This document shows, piece after piece, positions 43,267 to 52,891 of a stretch of 64,000 bases of DNA (position 1 is the stretch's first letter; the number at the start of each line of letters is the position of its first letter). Position numbers and translations under genes: made by a program. This DNA comes from Pseudooceanicola marinus. GTDB lineage: Bacteria > Pseudomonadota > Alphaproteobacteria > Rhodobacterales > Rhodobacteraceae. The notes under the pieces are model-generated. The model searched no databases, was not told the origin of the DNA, and was given only the letters and a program-made list of their open reading frames with translations. The DNA is taken from NCBI RefSeq assembly GCF_020177265.1, contig NZ_JAIVMC010000009.1:186001-250000 (forward strand), in the 5' to 3' direction.

Positions 43267-44646
43267 GTGTTCCGAGCTCTTGCCGCCCTCTGCCTCGCCT
43301 GCGCCCTGGCGCTGCCCGCCCAGGCCCGCATCCCGTTCTCGAAGGAGGAGATCACCCTCAGCTTCGCGCCCCTGGTGAAGGAGGCGACGCCGGCGGTGGT
43401 CAACATCTATGCCAAGCGGATCGTCGAAACACGGTCGTCGCCATTTGCCAACGATCCGATCTTTTCCGAGTTCTTCCGCAACTTCGCGCCTTCGCGGCCG
43501 CGGGTGCAGAACTCGCTCGGTTCGGGGGTGATCCTGTCCGACGACGGCTACGTGGTGTCGAATTACCACGTCGTGGGCCAGGCGGATGAGATCAAGGTGG
43601 TGCTGAATGACCGGCGGGAATTCGATGCCACGGTCCTTCTGTCGGACCCCCAGGCGGATCTGGCGATCCTGAAGCTGGAGGGCGCGCAGGACATGCCGCA
43701 CCTGGACCTGCGCGACAGCGACACCGTGGAGGTGGGCGAGCTGGTGCTGGCCATCGGCAACCCCTTCGGCGTGGGCCAGACCGTCAGCTCGGGCATCGTT
43801 TCGGGACTGGCGCGCTCCGGCACGGCCACGGGCAACGAACGTGGCTACTTCATCCAGACGGATGCGCCGATCAACCCGGGCAATTCGGGCGGCGCGCTGA
43901 TCGACATCAACGGCGATCTGATCGGGGTGAACACTTCGATCCTGTCGCGCTCGGGCGGCTCGAACGGCATCGGGTTTGCCATTCCCGCCAGCCTCGTGGC
44001 GCAGGTGCTGGACCAGGCGGAGGCCGGCAATGACCGTTTCCAGCGCCCCTGGGCGGGCATCACCGGACAAAGCGTCGACGCGGACATGGCGGCGCATTTC
44101 GGGCTCGACCGGCCCGAGGGGATCGCCATCACCCAGATGCACCCGGCCTCGCCCTTCGCCGAGGCCGGGTTTCAGCCCGGCGACGTGATCCTGGCGGTCG
44201 ATGGCATGCCGGTGTCGTCACCGCCCGAGATGATCTTCCGCATGACCGTCGCGGGCCTTGGTAACGCGGTGGAGGTGACGCGCCTGCGCGATGGCCGGGA
44301 GCGCGAGATAGATGTGACCCTGGCGCCGCCGCCCGAGGATCCGCCGCGAGATCCGGTGACCACCAACCAGGCCTCCGCCCTGCCGGGCATGCGGCTGATC
44401 ACCGTGAACCCTGCCGTGATCGCGGAAAACCAGCTGCCGCAGGACGCCCGGGGCGCGATGATCGACGACCCCGGCGCCATCGGCACCCGCGCAGGTCTTC
44501 AACGGGGCGACGTGATCCAGGCCGTCAACGACACGGTGGTCGACGGCGCCCCCATGGCCGAGGTCGCGCTGACCCGGGCCAACGTCTTCCTGCAACTGAC
44601 CGTGCTGCGCGACGGGCGCAGCCTGTCCCTGCGCTTCCGGCTCTGA
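43267..44646 (+). CDS. Periplasmic Do-family serine protease/chaperone (DegP/DegQ-like)
   Basis: A 459-residue trypsin-like protease for periplasmic quality control. Residues 1-20 form a signal peptide ending PAQA. The catalytic triad is His101 (VVSNYHVVGQ), Asp131 (PQADLAIL) and Ser207 (NPGNSGGALI). Two PDZ domains follow, about 280-365 (WAGITGQSV onward) and 385-455 (GLQRGDVIQAVNDTVVDG). The GTG at 43267 is chosen because AAAGG precedes it and it gives a proper signal peptide. An in-frame ATG at 43153 would add 38 unconserved residues. rarA starts 1 base after the stop. Confidence 0.92.
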   Translation: MFRALAALCLACALALPAQARIPFSKEEITLSFAPLVKEATPAVVNIYAKRIVETRSSPFANDPIFSEFFRNFAPSRPRVQNSLGSGVILSDDGYVVSNYHVVGQADEIKVVLNDRREFDATVLLSDPQADLAILKLEGAQDMPHLDLRDSDTVEVGELVLAIGNPFGVGQTVSSGIVSGLARSGTATGNERGYFIQTDAPINPGNSGGALIDINGDLIGVNTSILSRSGGSNGIGFAIPASLVAQVLDQAEAGNDRFQRPWAGITGQSVDADMAAHFGLDRPEGIAITQMHPASPFAEAGFQPGDVILAVDGMPVSSPPEMIFRMTVAGLGNAVEVTRLRDGREREIDVTLAPPPEDPPRDPVTTNQASALPGMRLITVNPAVIAENQLPQDARGAMIDDPGAIGTRAGLQRGDVIQAVNDTVVDGAPMAEVALTRANVFLQLTVLRDGRSLSLRFRL

Positions 44647-44647
44647 C

Positions 44648-45988
44648 ATGGTGGATCTCTTTGACAACGGGGCCGACGGAACGGCCAGCGCAGAGGGCGG
44701 CGGCAACAGCGCACCGCGCCCGCTGGCCGATCGGTTGCGCCCGCAGACCCTGGCCGAGGTGATCGGCCAGCAACAGGTCATCGGCCCCGATGCGCCGCTG
44801 ACCGTGATGCTGGAGTCGGGCTCGCTGTCCTCGCTGATCTTCTGGGGGCCGCCCGGCACCGGCAAGACCACCATGGCGCGTCTGCTGGCCCATGAAACCA
44901 ACCTGCATTTCGTCCAGATCAGCGCGATCTTCTCTGGCGTGGCCGACCTGAAGAAGGTCTTCGAGACGGCCAAGCAGCACCGCCGCATGGGGCAGGGGAC
45001 GCTGTTGTTCGTCGATGAGATCCACCGTTTCAACAAGGCGCAGCAGGATAGCTTCCTGCCGCACATGGAAGACGGCACGATCCTTCTGGTCGGCGCCACC
45101 ACCGAGAACCCCAGCTTCGAGCTGAACGCCGCGCTTCTGTCGCGCTCGCAGGTTCTGGTGCTGGAACGGCTGTCGATGGAGGATCTCGAACAGATGGCGC
45201 AGCGCGCCGAAGAGGCCCTGGGCCGCAAGCTGCCACTGACGGCGGAGGCGCGCGAGGCGCTGCTGGCCATGGCCGACGGCGATGGCCGCGCCTTCCTGAA
45301 CCTCGTCGAACAGGCCGCCGCCTGGAAGACGAAGGAGCCCCTGACGCCCGAACAGCTGTCGGCGCGGCTGATGCGGCGGGCGGCGAAATACGACAAGTCG
45401 GGGGATGAGCACTACAACCTGATCTCGGCGCTGCACAAATCCGTCCGGGGCAGCGACCCGGATGCCGCGCTCTACTGGTTCAGCCGGATGCTGGAGGGCG
45501 GCGAGGACCCGCGATACATCGCCCGTCGCGTGACCCGCATGTCGGTCGAGGACATCGGCCTGGCGGACCCGCAGGCGCAGACGATCTGCCTCGATGCCTG
45601 GCAGGTCTACGAACGCCTGGGTAGCCCCGAAGGGGAACAGGCGCTGGCCAATGCGGTGATCTACCTGGCCCTGGCGCCCAAGTCGAACGCGACCGAGATG
45701 GCCTATCTCGCCGCCCGCGCCCAGGCCCGCAAGACCGGGAGCGTGATGCCGCCCAAGCATATCCTGAACGCGCCGACGAAGTTCATGGCGGGGCAGGGCT
45801 ATGGCGCCGACTACGCCTATGACCACGATGCCGAGGATGGCTTCTCGGGGCAGAACTACTTCCCCGAGGAGATGCAGCGGACGGAGTTCTACCAGCCCGT
45901 CGAACGCGGGTTCGAGCGCGACCTGAAGAAGCGGATCGAGTATTTCGCCAAGCTGCGGGCGAAACGCGCGGGCAACCCCGGGACCTGA
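44648..45988 (+). CDS. rarA: Replication-associated recombination protein A
   Basis: RarA (MgsA) is an AAA+ ATPase that acts at stalled replication forks with SSB. The 446 residues begin with an SSB-contact-like acidic N-terminus, then PLADRLRPQTLAEVIGQQQV, Walker A GPPGTGKTTM, Walker B LLFVDEIHRFNKAQQD, sensor I GATTENPSFE, and the C-terminal tetramerisation region with HYNLISALHKSVRGSDPDAA. The start is one base after the protease gene, so they are co-transcribed. Confidence 0.95.
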   Translation: MVDLFDNGADGTASAEGGGNSAPRPLADRLRPQTLAEVIGQQQVIGPDAPLTVMLESGSLSSLIFWGPPGTGKTTMARLLAHETNLHFVQISAIFSGVADLKKVFETAKQHRRMGQGTLLFVDEIHRFNKAQQDSFLPHMEDGTILLVGATTENPSFELNAALLSRSQVLVLERLSMEDLEQMAQRAEEALGRKLPLTAEAREALLAMADGDGRAFLNLVEQAAAWKTKEPLTPEQLSARLMRRAAKYDKSGDEHYNLISALHKSVRGSDPDAALYWFSRMLEGGEDPRYIARRVTRMSVEDIGLADPQAQTICLDAWQVYERLGSPEGEQALANAVIYLALAPKSNATEMAYLAARAQARKTGSVMPPKHILNAPTKFMAGQGYGADYAYDHDAEDGFSGQNYFPEEMQRTEFYQPVERGFERDLKKRIEYFAKLRAKRAGNPGT

Positions 45989-46088
45989 TGCCGGGCAGGG
46001 GGCCGGGCGTCTTGCGCAACCCGGCTAATACCTCGCCGACACCCTTGTAAAACTTGACAACCGCGGGCCCGCGCGCGACAGACGCCGG

Positions 46089-46472
46089 ATGATCCTGACC
46101 GTTCTTCAAGTTGCTGCCGGAGGCGCCATTGGTGCCTCGCTCCGATACCTGTCGGGGGTGGGCTTGATGCGCGTCTTCGGGCCCGGCCTGCCGATCCCGG
46201 TGGGCGTGATCTTCGTCAACATCCTCGGCTCCTTCCTGATGGGGGCGCTGGTGGTGCTGATCGCGGACCGGAGCCTGGGCCACTGGAACCCCTTCCTGGC
46301 GACGGGGATCCTGGGCGGCTTCACCACCTTCTCCTCCTTCTCGCTGGAGGCCTTCACGCTCTACGAGCGGGGGGAACCGGCGCTGGCGGCGGTCTATGTC
46401 GGGATCAATGTCATTCTTTCGCTCGCGGCCATCGTCGCGGGCACCTACGCGATGCGGGCGGTATTGGTATGA
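46089..46472 (+). CDS. crcB: Fluoride channel CrcB/Fluc
   Basis: A 127-residue inner-membrane protein with four helices, which as a dual-topology dimer exports fluoride. The family landmarks are GGAIGASLRYLSG, VGVIFVNILGSFLMGAL with the conserved Asn, and ILGGFTTFSSFSLEA with the phenylalanines of the fluoride path. A TTGACA at about 46053 upstream has no clear -10 box. No fluoride riboswitch fold was recognised before it. It overlaps the next gene by four bases. Confidence 0.92.
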   Translation: MILTVLQVAAGGAIGASLRYLSGVGLMRVFGPGLPIPVGVIFVNILGSFLMGALVVLIADRSLGHWNPFLATGILGGFTTFSSFSLEAFTLYERGEPALAAVYVGINVILSLAAIVAGTYAMRAVLV

Positions 46473-47521
46473 GCGGTGTGCAGCAGATCGAGATCCCGGC
46501 GGGTGACGCCGACATGCGGCTGGACCGCTGGATGCGGCGGACCTTCCCGCAGCTGACGCAGGGACGCATCGAGAAGATGTGCCGCAAGGGCGAGCTGCGC
46601 GTGGATGGCGGGCGGGTGAAATCCAACACCCGGCTGGCGCCCGGCCAGATCCTGCGCGTGCCGCCGATCCCCGAGGGCGAGGCGCCCGCGCCAAAGGCCG
46701 GGCCGCGCATCAGCGACGACGACGCCAAGATGATGCGCGACGCCGTGCTGTGGATGGACGACCATATCATCGCGCTGAACAAGCCCGCCGGCCTGCCGGT
46801 GCAGGGCGGCTCGAAACAGACCCGCCATGTGGATGGCCTGTCCGAGGCGCTGCGCTTCGACTACGACGAGAAGCCCCGGCTGGTGCATCGCCTCGACAAG
46901 GACACCTCGGGCCTGCTGCTGCTGGCGCGCACGCGCGAGGCGGCCTCGAAGCTGACCGGCGCCTTCCGCTCGCGCGAGACGCGCAAGATCTACTGGGCGC
47001 TGGTGGCGGGTGTGCCGCAGCCCTACATGGGCACCATCAAGTTCGGCCTGGTGAAGGCCCCGGGCCATGGCTCCGGCGGCGAGGGCGAGAAGATGATCTG
47101 CGTGCATCCGCGCGATGTCGACAGCACACCCGGTGCGAAACGCGCCGTGTCGGACTACTCGGTGCTGTGGCGCCTGGGCCAGCGCGCCGCCTGGGTCGGC
47201 CTGGTGCCGGTCACGGGCCGTACGCACCAATTGCGCGCCCATATGGCCGAGATGGGCCATCCGATCATCGGCGACGGAAAGTATGGCGGATCCAGCCAGG
47301 AGAACCTCGGCGATGGCTGGGGTGCGCAACTGGGGGGCGAGATCAGCCGCAAGCTGCACCTGCACGCCCGGCTTCTGCGCTTCACCCATCCCTTCACCGG
47401 GAAAGAGGTCGAGCTGGAAGCGCCGCTGCCCGACCACATGAAGCGCAGCTGGGATCACTTCGGCTGGTCCGAGGATACCGTGCGCAAGGATCCCTTCGAC
47501 CTCGACGAACCGCTGGACTGA
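46469..47521 (+). CDS. RluC/RluD-type rRNA pseudouridine synthase
   Basis: A 350-residue enzyme that isomerises uridine in 23S rRNA. An S4 domain (about residues 14-70, MRLDRWMRRTFPQLTQGRIE) precedes the RluA-type catalytic domain with LVHRLDKDTSGLLLLART, whose Asp is catalytic, and LVPVTGRTHQLRAHMAEMGHP. The exact target site (RluC or RluD) cannot be decided by eye. It is coupled to crcB by an ATGA overlap and followed by a phosphatase gene after 10 bases. Confidence 0.88.
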   Translation: MSGVQQIEIPAGDADMRLDRWMRRTFPQLTQGRIEKMCRKGELRVDGGRVKSNTRLAPGQILRVPPIPEGEAPAPKAGPRISDDDAKMMRDAVLWMDDHIIALNKPAGLPVQGGSKQTRHVDGLSEALRFDYDEKPRLVHRLDKDTSGLLLLARTREAASKLTGAFRSRETRKIYWALVAGVPQPYMGTIKFGLVKAPGHGSGGEGEKMICVHPRDVDSTPGAKRAVSDYSVLWRLGQRAAWVGLVPVTGRTHQLRAHMAEMGHPIIGDGKYGGSSQENLGDGWGAQLGGEISRKLHLHARLLRFTHPFTGKEVELEAPLPDHMKRSWDHFGWSEDTVRKDPFDLDEPLD

Positions 47522-47531
47522 GGACCGCGCC

Positions 47532-48212
47532 ATGGCAGATCTGCGATTGGTCATCTTCGACGTGGACGGCACCCTGTCCGACTCGCTGGGCGAGATCGTC
47601 GGCGCCATGGAAGCGGCCTTTGGCGCCGAACACATGACGGTCCCCGACCGGGACCGGATCATGGGCATCATCGGCCTGTCCCTGGAAGAGGCCATGCCGC
47701 AGCTGGCGCAGGAGGCCCCGGCCTCCACCCATGCGCGGCTGGTGGCGGGCTACAAGGCGGCCTACCAGAAACAACGCCTGGCGGCGGGGCCGGATCACTC
47801 GCCCCTTTTCCCGGGCATGCGCGACCTGGTTGAACGCCTGGCAGCGGAGCCCGAGACATTGCTGGCCGTGGCCACCGGCAAGTCGCGGCGCGGGCTGGAG
47901 GCCCTGCTGGACACCCACGGGCTGCGGCCCTTCTTCCAGTCGATCCAGGTGGCCGACGATCACCCCTCGAAACCCCATCCGTCGATGGTGATGACTGCCC
48001 TGGCCGAGACCGGCGTGGACGCCTCCCGCGCGGTGATGATCGGCGACACGAGCTACGACCTTGAGATGGCGCGCGCCGCTGGCGTTCCCTCCATCGGCGT
48101 GGCCTGGGGCTATCACCCGGCCCACCAACTGGCCCAGGCTGACGTGGTGGTCGACACGCCCGCGGACCTGGCCCGGGCCATCGACGCCCTGACGACCGGA
48201 GACAAGACCTGA
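47532..48212 (+). CDS. HAD-superfamily hydrolase (phosphoglycolate-phosphatase-like)
   Basis: A 226-residue HAD-IA hydrolase with the nucleophile motif DVDGTLSDS at the N-terminus, a helical cap, the VATGKSRRG motif II, Lys at KPHPS and the metal-binding IGDTSYDLEMARAAG. It could be a phosphoglycolate or related small-phosphate phosphatase; substrate is not readable. Its stop shares one base with the start of the ATP12 gene. Confidence 0.88.
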   Translation: MADLRLVIFDVDGTLSDSLGEIVGAMEAAFGAEHMTVPDRDRIMGIIGLSLEEAMPQLAQEAPASTHARLVAGYKAAYQKQRLAAGPDHSPLFPGMRDLVERLAAEPETLLAVATGKSRRGLEALLDTHGLRPFFQSIQVADDHPSKPHPSMVMTALAETGVDASRAVMIGDTSYDLEMARAAGVPSIGVAWGYHPAHQLAQADVVVDTPADLARAIDALTTGDKT

Positions 48213-48922
48213 TGAGCGATTGGAAGCCCCGCCGTTTCTGGACCGAGGCCGCCGCCCTGCCGGTGACCGGCGGCTACACCGTGCAGCTGGACAAGCGCCC
48301 GGTGAAGACCCCGGCCAAGGCCGCGCTGGTGGTGCCGACCGAGGCGCTGGCCCAGGCGCTGGCGGCCGAATGGGACGCCCAGGAAGAGGTGGTCGACCCG
48401 GCCACCATGCCGATGACCCGCACCGCCAATTCCGCCATCGACAAGGTGGCCGTGCAGCGGGCCGAGGTGGCGGAAATGCTGGCCGCCTACGGCGACAGCG
48501 ACCTGCTGTGCTACCGGGCCGACAGCCCGGCGGAACTGGTCGACCGGCAGGCGGCGCACTGGGACCCGATGCTGGACTGGGCCGAGGCCGAGCTGGGCGC
48601 GCGACTCAGCCCGCGCACCGGAATCATCCATGCGCCGCAGGATCCCGCCGCGCTGGAGGTCCTGCGGGAGCGAGTCCATACGCTCGACCCCTTCGAACTG
48701 GCCGCCTTCCACGATCTGGTGGCGCTCACGGGCTCTCTGGTGCTGGGCTTTGCCGCTTTTTTGACCACCCGGTCCGCAGACGAGATCTGGGAAGTGTCGC
48801 GCCTCGACGAGCGCTGGCAGGAATCCCAATGGGGGACCGACGAGGAAGCACGGCAGATCGAAGCCCTGAAAAGGGCATCTTTTGACGATGCGCGCCGATT
48901 CCTTGCGCTTCTGCATCGGTAA
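48212..48922 (+). CDS. ATP12-family F1-ATPase assembly chaperone
   Basis: A 236-residue protein of the ATP12 family, which in mitochondria binds the alpha subunit of F1 during ATP synthase assembly. The family is found in alphaproteobacteria and eukaryotes. It has the N-terminal beta region (RRFWTEAAALPVTGGYTVQL, then DKRPVKTPAKAAL) and the helical C-terminal domain with AAEWDAQ, DLLCYRAD and LTGSLVLGFA. It is the last gene of the crcB-rlu-HAD-ATP12 run. The bacterial function is inferred from homology. Confidence 0.88.
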   Translation: MSDWKPRRFWTEAAALPVTGGYTVQLDKRPVKTPAKAALVVPTEALAQALAAEWDAQEEVVDPATMPMTRTANSAIDKVAVQRAEVAEMLAAYGDSDLLCYRADSPAELVDRQAAHWDPMLDWAEAELGARLSPRTGIIHAPQDPAALEVLRERVHTLDPFELAAFHDLVALTGSLVLGFAAFLTTRSADEIWEVSRLDERWQESQWGTDEEARQIEALKRASFDDARRFLALLHR

Positions 48923-49173
48923 GATTGCCTAGAGAACCTCTTGGACGGGCGCGCCTGCGATGATGCGCGGCGCCCGACCTGTGCCTTTGTCGCAGATGGG
49001 ATCGTTCGCTTTCCGTGATGAATGGGTTGACCCACCGCGATGAATCCGCTCACTGTTTAGGCACTGTTAGGGGGAGCACCTCTAGCGCTTTTTGTCTCCG
49101 ACCCCAAAAGGGGCGGTGAACCGCCGCTGCAGACATGGATGCAGACAAGGCGGAAAATCAGGAAGAGGTAAAC

Positions 49174-50193
49174 ATGAAAAAATCCGTATTTCTTGGCGCG
49201 CTGACCGTCGCCGGCCTGGCCGCTGGCGTTGCCGGCGCAGCCACCCTGGACGACGTGAAGGCCCGCGGCACGCTGAACTGCGGCGTCTCCACCGGCCTGA
49301 CCGGCTTTTCCTACCCCGACGCCAACGGCGAGTGGCAGGGTTTTGACGTCGGCGTCTGCCGTGCCGTCGCCGCCGCCGTCCTGGGCGATGCCAGCGCGGT
49401 CGAGTTCGTTCCGACCACCGGCAAGACCCGCTTTACCGCTCTGGCCTCCGGCGAGATCGACATGCTGGCCCGGAACACCACCTGGACCTTCTCGCGCGAT
49501 GTCGACCTGAAGTTCACCTTCGTCGGCGTGAACTACTACGACGGCCAGGGCTTCATGATCCCGAAAGAGCTGGGCGTGTCCTCGGCCAAGGAACTCGACG
49601 GCGCCACCGTCTGCATCCAGACCGGCACCACGACCGAGCTGAACCTGGCCGACTACTTCCGCGTCAACAACATCAGCTACGAGCCGGTCCCGATCGAGAC
49701 CAATGCCGAAGCGCAGCAGCAGTTCCTGGCCGGTGCCTGTGACGTCTACACCACCGACGCCTCCGGCCTGGCCGCGACCCGCGCCACCTTCGAGAACCCG
49801 GGCGACTATGCCGTCCTGCCCGAAATCATCTCGAAAGAGCCGCTCGGCCCGCTCGTCCGTCATGGCGACGACGAATGGGGTGACGTGGTTCGCTGGACCC
49901 TGAACGCCCTGATCGCTGCCGAGGAATACGGCGTCACCTCCGCCAACGTTGCCGACCTGGCCTCCGCGCCGACCGACAACCCGGAAGTGAACCGTCTGCT
50001 GGGCACCGAAGGTGAACTGGGCGCCATGCTGGGCCTGGAAGCCGACTTTGCCGTGGACGCGATCGCGGCCGGCGGCAACTACGGTGAACTGTTCGAGAAG
50101 AACATCGGCGAGAACACCCCGATCGGTCTCGCCCGTGGCCTGAACGCCCAATACACCGATGGCGGCCTGCTCTACAGCCCGCCGTTCCGCTAA
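49174..50193 (+). CDS. aapJ: General L-amino-acid ABC transporter, periplasmic binding protein
   Basis: AapJ captures amino acids in the periplasm for the AapQMP transporter. From ATG 49174 it has 339 residues: a signal peptide (about 1-22, VAGLAAGVAGA), then the conserved start ATLDDVKARGTLNCGVSTGL, GFDVGVCRAVAAAVLGD and the ligand-site region RFTALASGEIDMLARNTTWT. The start is chosen because AGGAAGAGG precedes it. A TTGACC lies about 145 bases upstream without a clear -10 box. The 251-base gap before it has no gene. Confidence 0.93.
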   Translation: MKKSVFLGALTVAGLAAGVAGAATLDDVKARGTLNCGVSTGLTGFSYPDANGEWQGFDVGVCRAVAAAVLGDASAVEFVPTTGKTRFTALASGEIDMLARNTTWTFSRDVDLKFTFVGVNYYDGQGFMIPKELGVSSAKELDGATVCIQTGTTTELNLADYFRVNNISYEPVPIETNAEAQQQFLAGACDVYTTDASGLAATRATFENPGDYAVLPEIISKEPLGPLVRHGDDEWGDVVRWTLNALIAAEEYGVTSANVADLASAPTDNPEVNRLLGTEGELGAMLGLEADFAVDAIAAGGNYGELFEKNIGENTPIGLARGLNAQYTDGGLLYSPPFR

Positions 50194-50204
50194 GATCCAA
50201 CGGC

Positions 50205-50232
50205 GGAGGGCGCGGCACTGGCCGCGCCCTCC
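50205..50232 (+). terminator. Hairpin between aapJ and aapQ
   Basis: GGAGGGCGCGGC(ACTG)GCCGCGCCCTCC, a perfect 12-bp stem with no T-run. Such hairpins after binding-protein genes typically protect the upstream mRNA and reduce expression of the permease genes. Confidence 0.7.
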
Positions 50233-50314
50233 TGCCATCGGCCCCCTCGGGGGCAGTTACCGGCCCCGCGCGTAGACGCATCCCAGAACTGGCCGGACAC
50301 GGGGAAGATTCACA

Positions 50315-51571
50315 ATGACAACGCTTACTGATCCGCCGGCGGAGTCGTTCAAGCTATCCATGCTTGTCTACGACACGCGCTATCGGTCCATCACTTTCCA
50401 GATCATCGCGCTGATCGCGTTCCTGCTGTTCTTCGGCTGGCTGACGCTGAACACGGTCCAGAACCTCAACGACCTGGGCAAGGAAGTCTCCTTCGGCTTC
50501 CTCGGCAATCCCGCCGGGTATGACATCAACCAGCGCCTGATCGAATACGACAACCAGGACACCCACCTGCGTGCGGCCTTCGTCGGCCTGCTGAACACGC
50601 TGCTGGTCGCTGTCCTGGGCTGTATCACCGCCACCATCGTCGGCGTCATCGTCGGTGTGCTGCGTCTGTCGGGCAACTGGCTGATCGCGCGCCTGATGAC
50701 CGTCTATGTCGAGATGTTCCGCAACGTCCCCGTGCTGATGTGGATCATCCTGGCCATGGCTGTCCTGATCGAAAGCCTGCCGGCCCCCTCGGCCTTCCGC
50801 GGCGACGATCCCGACTCCACGATGAAGCTCTTCGACAGTGTCGCGCTGACCAACCGAGGCGTCTACATCCCCGAGCCGCTGTTCTCCCGCGGGCTGGGCG
50901 ACATCTCCTTCTTTGGCGCCTTCGACATCAGCGTCGACCTGATCGCGATTATCGTGGTGCTCATCGGATCCATCTGGGTGTCGAAACGCATCGGCCGCAA
51001 GGCGGATGCCACCCAGGAAGCCACCGGCATCCGCCCCACCACCTGGCACATCCGCACCGCCGTGGTGATCCTGCCCACCGTGGTCCTGCTGGGCATCCTG
51101 GGCTTCCACCTGGGCTATCCGGAACTGCGCGGCTTCAACTTCCAGGGCGGCACGCACATGCGCAACTCGCTGATCGCGCTGTGGCTGGCCCTGTCGCTGT
51201 ACACCGCCGCCTTCGTGGCGGAGATCGTGCGCGCCGGCATCATGGCCATTTCCGCCGGCCAGACCGAGGCCGCAGCCGCGCTTGGCCTGCGGTCCAACCG
51301 GATCATGTCGCTGGTCATCCTGCCCCAAGCCCTGCGGGTCATCATCCCGCCGCTGATCTCCCAGTACCTGAACCTGACGAAGAACTCCTCGCTGGCGATC
51401 GCCGTGGGCTACATGGACATCACCGGCACGCTGATGGGGATCACCCTGAACCAGACCGGGCGCGAGCTTGAGACCGTTCTGCTGGGCATGGCGATCTACC
51501 TGGTGATCAGCCTGATCATCTCCAGCGTCATGAACGTCTACAACGAACGCAAGAAACTGGTGGAGCGGTGA
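50315..51571 (+). CDS. aapQ: General L-amino-acid ABC transporter, permease
   Basis: A 418-residue inner-membrane permease of the amino-acid (HisMQ) type, paired with AapM. It has the extra N-terminal helices of the Aap family and the C-terminal EAA loop (ISAGQTEAAAALGLRSNRIM) that contacts AapP, followed by LPQALRVIIPPLISQYLNL. The next gene begins after 1 base. Confidence 0.93.
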   Translation: MTTLTDPPAESFKLSMLVYDTRYRSITFQIIALIAFLLFFGWLTLNTVQNLNDLGKEVSFGFLGNPAGYDINQRLIEYDNQDTHLRAAFVGLLNTLLVAVLGCITATIVGVIVGVLRLSGNWLIARLMTVYVEMFRNVPVLMWIILAMAVLIESLPAPSAFRGDDPDSTMKLFDSVALTNRGVYIPEPLFSRGLGDISFFGAFDISVDLIAIIVVLIGSIWVSKRIGRKADATQEATGIRPTTWHIRTAVVILPTVVLLGILGFHLGYPELRGFNFQGGTHMRNSLIALWLALSLYTAAFVAEIVRAGIMAISAGQTEAAAALGLRSNRIMSLVILPQALRVIIPPLISQYLNLTKNSSLAIAVGYMDITGTLMGITLNQTGRELETVLLGMAIYLVISLIISSVMNVYNERKKLVER

Positions 51572-51572
51572 G

Positions 51573-52877
51573 ATGAGCAATACGCACGCTGATACTGTTC
51601 TTTACGTCCGCGACACCATGCTGGACCAGCAGGAGCCCCCGGCCTCGACCGTGGGCCCCGTGGGCTGGGCCAAGGACAACCTGTTCTCGGGCTGGCTGAA
51701 CACGGCTCTGACGGTGCTGTCGAGCCTCTTCATCGCCTACCTGCTGTACCGGCTGATCCCGTGGTTCGTCTCGCCCACCTGGGACGGCACCTCGCTGTCC
51801 AACTGCCGCGAGATCCTGGACGGGCACGAAGGCGCCTGCTGGGGCGTGATCCGCGATCGCTGGCAACAGCTTCTGTTCGGGTTCTACCCGCCGGAGCTCT
51901 ACTGGCGCCCGATCCTGACCCTGGTCCTGCTGCTGGTGGCGCTGGCGCCGGTGCTCTACACCGACTACGTCACGCCCAAGCTGCTGTATTTCTCGGCCGC
52001 CTTCCCCTTCCTGATGCCCTGGCTGCTCTGGGGTGGCACCGTCTGGATGCCGCTGATGGCGGCCGCGGGCTTTGCCATCGGGTTTGTCGTCTTCACCCTG
52101 GTCAGCCGGGTGCTGAACGCCGGTATCTCGATCTTCGCCGCGGCGTTGGTTGCGGTGCTCTGGTGGGTGCTGCTGGCCGCGCCGGTCGCCCATGGCATCG
52201 CCTCGGTCCTGCCGCTGGCGCTGGAGCCTGTGGCCAGCCGCGACTTCGGGGGCTTCATGCTGTCGATCACCATCGGCGTCACCGCCATCGGCTGTTCGCT
52301 GCCCATCGGGATCGTCCTGGCGCTTGGCCGCCGCAGCGACCTGCCGCTGGTGAAGATCCTCTGCGTGGGCTTCATCGAATTCATCCGTGGCGTGCCGCTG
52401 ATCACCCTGCTGTTCGTGGCCTCGGTGCTGCTGAACATCTTCCTGCCGCCGGGCACCAACTTCGACATCATCCTGCGGGTGATGATCATGGTGACGCTGT
52501 TCGCGTCGGCCTACATGGCCGAGGTGATCCGCGGGGGCCTTGCCGCCCTGCCCAAGGGCCAGTACGAGGCGGCCGATGCGCTTGGCCTCGACTACTGGAA
52601 GGCGCAGCGGCTGATCATCATGCCGCAGGCCCTGAAGATCTCGATCCCGGGGATCGTGTCGACCTTCATCGGGGTGTTCAAGGACACCACGCTGGTGTCG
52701 ATCATCGGCCTGATCGACCCGCTGGGCCTGGCCAACGGGATCCGCGCCGACACCGCCTGGAACGGCATCTACTGGGAGCTGTTCATCTTCATCGGTGCCG
52801 TCTTCTTCATCTTCTGTTTCTCCATGTCCCGCTACTCGATGTACCTGGAGCGCAAGCTTCAGACCGGCCATCGCTGA
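51573..52877 (+). CDS. aapM: General L-amino-acid ABC transporter, permease
   Basis: A 434-residue permease, the partner of AapQ. It has a long N-terminal region with several predicted helices before the HisM-type core and an EAA loop (LPKGQYEAADALGLDYWKAQ) near residue 325. VIRGGLAAL and IPGIVSTFIGVFKDTTLVSI are typical. aapP follows after 14 bases, with GAGGAGG before its start. Confidence 0.93.
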   Translation: MSNTHADTVLYVRDTMLDQQEPPASTVGPVGWAKDNLFSGWLNTALTVLSSLFIAYLLYRLIPWFVSPTWDGTSLSNCREILDGHEGACWGVIRDRWQQLLFGFYPPELYWRPILTLVLLLVALAPVLYTDYVTPKLLYFSAAFPFLMPWLLWGGTVWMPLMAAAGFAIGFVVFTLVSRVLNAGISIFAAALVAVLWWVLLAAPVAHGIASVLPLALEPVASRDFGGFMLSITIGVTAIGCSLPIGIVLALGRRSDLPLVKILCVGFIEFIRGVPLITLLFVASVLLNIFLPPGTNFDIILRVMIMVTLFASAYMAEVIRGGLAALPKGQYEAADALGLDYWKAQRLIIMPQALKISIPGIVSTFIGVFKDTTLVSIIGLIDPLGLANGIRADTAWNGIYWELFIFIGAVFFIFCFSMSRYSMYLERKLQTGHR

Positions 52878-52891
52878 GGAGGTAATACCAA

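Noticed and set aside
46021-46088. Fluoride riboswitch before crcB
   Set aside because: The short leader lacks the pseudoknot pattern of the crcB motif, so it is not supported.
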